DNA of 7,462 nt from Prevotella sp. UBA5379 (GTDB lineage: Bacteria; Bacteroidota; Bacteroidia; Bacteroidales; Bacteroidaceae). Positions 5,887-7,462 of this stretch are shown piece after piece; within the stretch, counting starts at the first letter, position 1, and every line of letters starts with the position of its first letter. Position numbers and translations under genes: made by a program. The notes under the pieces are model-generated. The model was not told where the DNA came from and did not search any database. It worked only from the letters and a program-made list of their open reading frames with translations. Location of the stretch: contig DHOX01000048.1 in assembly GCA_002409785.1 (NCBI GenBank), positions 1-7,462 on the forward strand, read 5' to 3'.

Positions 5887-7026
5887 TTATTTCTCTACGG
5901 AAAATTTATAAAGGGAAGTCTGACGATAAACGTCACCAGGTTTCAACACAGTACTTGGGAAATTCTTATGATTAGGGCTGTCAGGATACTTCTGAGGTTC
6001 AAAAGCAAAACTCTCCCTATATTTCATGAATTTTCCATTACTGCATTTCACCTTGCCATTCATAAAGTTGCCACTATAAAATTGCATACCAGGTTGATCT
6101 GTAAAGATCTCCATCACCCTTCCAGTAAGGGGATCAGCTACCCGTACCGCAAGTTCTATGGCTCCTTTTTTACGCTTATGCAAGACCCAGTTATGATCAT
6201 ATCCATGAGCAAAAGTCAACTGCTGGTCAGACCGGTTAATATCTCGTCCGATCACTTTAGGCTTTCTGAAATCAAATACAGATCCGTCAACCGTCTGTAT
6301 TTTTCCGGTCGGAATCATATATTGGTCGATAGGCGTAGTGGAATCAGCCCGGATCGTCAACAGGTTATCCAGAATCGTCCCGTTGCCTTCACCTTTCAGA
6401 TTATACAGGACATGACTGCTTAAATTGACGACCGTAGGCTTATCTGTCGTTGCCCAATAGTTGATTGTCATCTCATCATCATTGACATCATACTTCACTC
6501 TCACCTTCAGATTGCCGGGGAATCCTTCTTCTCCGTCTTTAGAAAGATAAGACATCACGATAGAACGATCGTTGACGGAATCCACATGCCAGACTACCAG
6601 ATCCAGTCCTTTCAGCCCCCCGTGCAGGGTCTGGCCATTGTTGTTGATCGGCAAATGATAGGTCTTTCCATCCAGGGTAAAAGCCCCTTTGGCTATCCGG
6701 TTGGCATAGCGCCCGACAATAGGCCCCAGGAATCTCTCGCCTTTATTATGGATATAACTTTCGATATTGTCATATCCAAGCACGATGTCAGCATATTTCC
6801 CAGCCTTATCGGGAGTCCATAAGGAAACGACCCTCGCTCCAAAATTGGTGATCTGAACATAGATCCCGGATTTTTCGGAATGCAGGGTATATAGCCCTAC
6901 CTTTCTCCCCACCAGAGTGGTATCAAACTTGTTCTCACTGAATAACCCCACATCGCTTCTGTGCGCACAAGAATATTGGCTAAACAGGACCATCAATACG
7001 ATCAAACCTCCTAATATTTTTTTCAT
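5887..7026 (-). CDS. galM: Exported aldose 1-epimerase (galactose mutarotase family), probable lipoprotein
   Basis: The protein has 379 residues and matches the aldose 1-epimerase family over its whole length. Such enzymes interconvert alpha and beta anomers of galactose, glucose and related sugars. Residues 1-19 are a hydrophobic signal sequence ending QYSC. C20 is a probable lipidation site, though the lipobox is weak, and no acidic cluster follows C20, which argues against the Bacteroides surface-export signal. Family motifs are GRYANRIAKGAF (105-116), NNGQTLHGG with H135, GYDHNWVL with D277, FTDQPGMQFYSGNF (308-321) and FEPQKYPDSPNHKNFPST with E343. By comparison with Lactococcus GalM, H135 and H205 are the conserved histidines and E343 is the catalytic base, so activity is expected. 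The usual NLTNHSYFNL segment reads NLSSHVLYNL, a change next to H205. A purine-rich GAGAATGAG precedes the ATG. It lies 100 bp after the upstream hydrolase on the same strand, probably in one operon. The symbol marks the family; this is an exported paralogue type. Confidence 0.93.
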   Translation of the reverse strand: MKKILGGLIVLMVLFSQYSCAHRSDVGLFSENKFDTTLVGRKVGLYTLHSEKSGIYVQITNFGARVVSLWTPDKAGKYADIVLGYDNIESYIHNKGERFLGPIVGRYANRIAKGAFTLDGKTYHLPINNNGQTLHGGLKGLDLVVWHVDSVNDRSIVMSYLSKDGEEGFPGNLKVRVKYDVNDDEMTINYWATTDKPTVVNLSSHVLYNLKGEGNGTILDNLLTIRADSTTPIDQYMIPTGKIQTVDGSVFDFRKPKVIGRDINRSDQQLTFAHGYDHNWVLHKRKKGAIELAVRVADPLTGRVMEIFTDQPGMQFYSGNFMNGKVKCSNGKFMKYRESFAFEPQKYPDSPNHKNFPSTVLKPGDVYRQTSLYKFSVEK

Positions 7027-7126
7027 CTCATTCTCATTTATTTGTTTTCTACACCTTTAAAGGACACCTTAGGATGGTGCCATCTGATTCCAGCCGTTAA
7101 GTCCTTCGACCATACGTCAAACCATA
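7027..7126. other. Spacer between the hydrolase and mutarotase genes
   Basis: This 100-bp gap contains a perfect 10-bp palindrome CCTTTAAAGG (7054-7063) flanked by the direct repeat ACACCTT (7051-7057 and 7064-7070). On the minus strand a 30-codon open frame (from TTG at 7130 to TAA at 7038) crosses it, but it has no ATG and no recognisable homology. No promoter or terminator of clear quality is visible, which fits co-transcription of the two flanking genes. Confidence 0.35.
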
Positions 7127-7462
7127 TCAACGGCGGGTCAGACTCTTAATCGCTTTTATCTCCTTAGGGTCATAAGGCGTACCATCTTGCCGGAAAATAT
7201 CATGGAACCACACCTTCGGTTCCTTGACATCAGGCAAAGGAGTGTTCCAGGCAAAAATGGTATTTGTCTTCCCAGACACAAAACCCCAGTTGATTGCGCC
7301 GACATGATTTTCCTTCAATACCGGCATGTTCTTCTGGAAAGTACTGCCTTGAGGCCGAGCCATATATTCAGAACAGATCAGCGGGCGCTTAAACTGTCGC
7401 AAAGTGTCTATCACATGCTGGAGGACCGCAGGCTTTGCATAGCAATGGAATGTGATGACATC
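7127..7462 (-). CDS. Clan GH-A (GH5-like) glycoside hydrolase, C-terminal part (runs off right edge)
   Basis: The frame is open from the right edge to a TGA at 7127-7129 and gives the last 111 residues. The ATG-like start often assigned at 7414 is an internal GTG; coding clearly continues upstream with DVITFHCYAKPAVLQ. The pattern matches the last strands of a TIM-barrel hydrolase: DVITFHCY (residues 1-8 of the fragment), RPLICSEYMARP with E32 as the likely catalytic nucleophile after strand 7, and GAINWGFVSGKTNT with the strand-8 Trp. The end, VWFHDIFRQDGTPYDPKEIKAI, is typical of Bacteroidota proteins annotated as GH5-like or '1,4-beta-xylanase'. Substrate cannot be assigned from this fragment, and the acid/base residue lies outside the window. 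It probably starts or continues the transcript that includes the mutarotase. Confidence 0.8.
   Translation of the reverse strand, partial: DVITFHCYAKPAVLQHVIDTLRQFKRPLICSEYMARPQGSTFQKNMPVLKENHVGAINWGFVSGKTNTIFAWNTPLPDVKEPKVWFHDIFRQDGTPYDPKEIKAIKSLTRR

Noticed and set aside
5776..6423. 215-codon forward open frame opposite the mutarotase gene
   Set aside because: The minus strand holds a full aldose 1-epimerase with all family motifs. The forward frame shows no recognisable domain and starts inside the tandem repeat, so it is a shadow.
7038..7130. 30-codon minus-strand frame after the right-edge hydrolase, which could be a frameshifted extension of it
   Set aside because: The hydrolase ends in a normal family-like C-terminus (EIKAIKSLTRR) before this frame starts. 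The frame lacks an ATG, is short enough to be open by chance, and resembles no domain I know.

Overview
The window looks like part of a carbohydrate-degradation locus from a member of the Bacteroidota, most likely a gut Bacteroides or a close relative. The reasons are the kinds of enzymes encoded (two pectate-lyase-family proteins, a GH89 alpha-N-acetylglucosaminidase, an exported aldose 1-epimerase and a clan GH-A hydrolase), an export signal on every protein whose N-terminus is visible, poor Shine-Dalgarno sequences, and matches to the Bacteroides -7 promoter element TAnnTTTG ahead of two genes. The genus is an inference. No SusC/SusD pair, regulator, RNA gene or complete mobile element is visible.

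Layout from left to right: (1) the 5' part of a PL1-type pectate lyase on the minus strand (571 down to the left edge). (2) A 229-bp divergent intergenic region with several short direct repeats and one promoter-like element for the rightward gene. (3) A large multidomain pectate lyase on the plus strand (801-3374). (4) A complete GH89 gene on the minus strand (5556-3358), whose stop codon lies inside the 3' end of the lyase gene, so the two genes overlap tail to tail by 17 bp. (5) A 330-bp intergenic region holding the GH89 promoter candidate, a pair of alternative small hairpins in its leader, an imperfect inverted repeat, about 3.5 tandem copies of a 22-bp repeat and a strong terminator-like hairpin. 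(6) An exported aldose 1-epimerase on the minus strand (7026-5887). (7) The C-terminal 111 residues of a TIM-barrel glycoside hydrolase on the minus strand, running off the right edge.

Working model (inference): the two lyases cut pectin or a related galacturonate polymer outside the cytoplasm. The glycoside hydrolases remove side sugars, and the exported mutarotase interconverts anomers of the released sugars before uptake. The right-hand hydrolase and the mutarotase probably form one leftward transcript ending at the hairpin near 5842-5875, while GH89 has its own promoter. GH89 is the odd member, because its known substrates carry terminal alpha-GlcNAc (heparan sulfate ends, some mucin O-glycans), which is not a recognised pectin component. 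Nothing here amounts to a clearly new system. The most notable items are the GH89/pectinase pairing, the 22-bp tandem repeats upstream of GH89, and the unassigned N-terminal domain and altered active-site motif of the large lyase.
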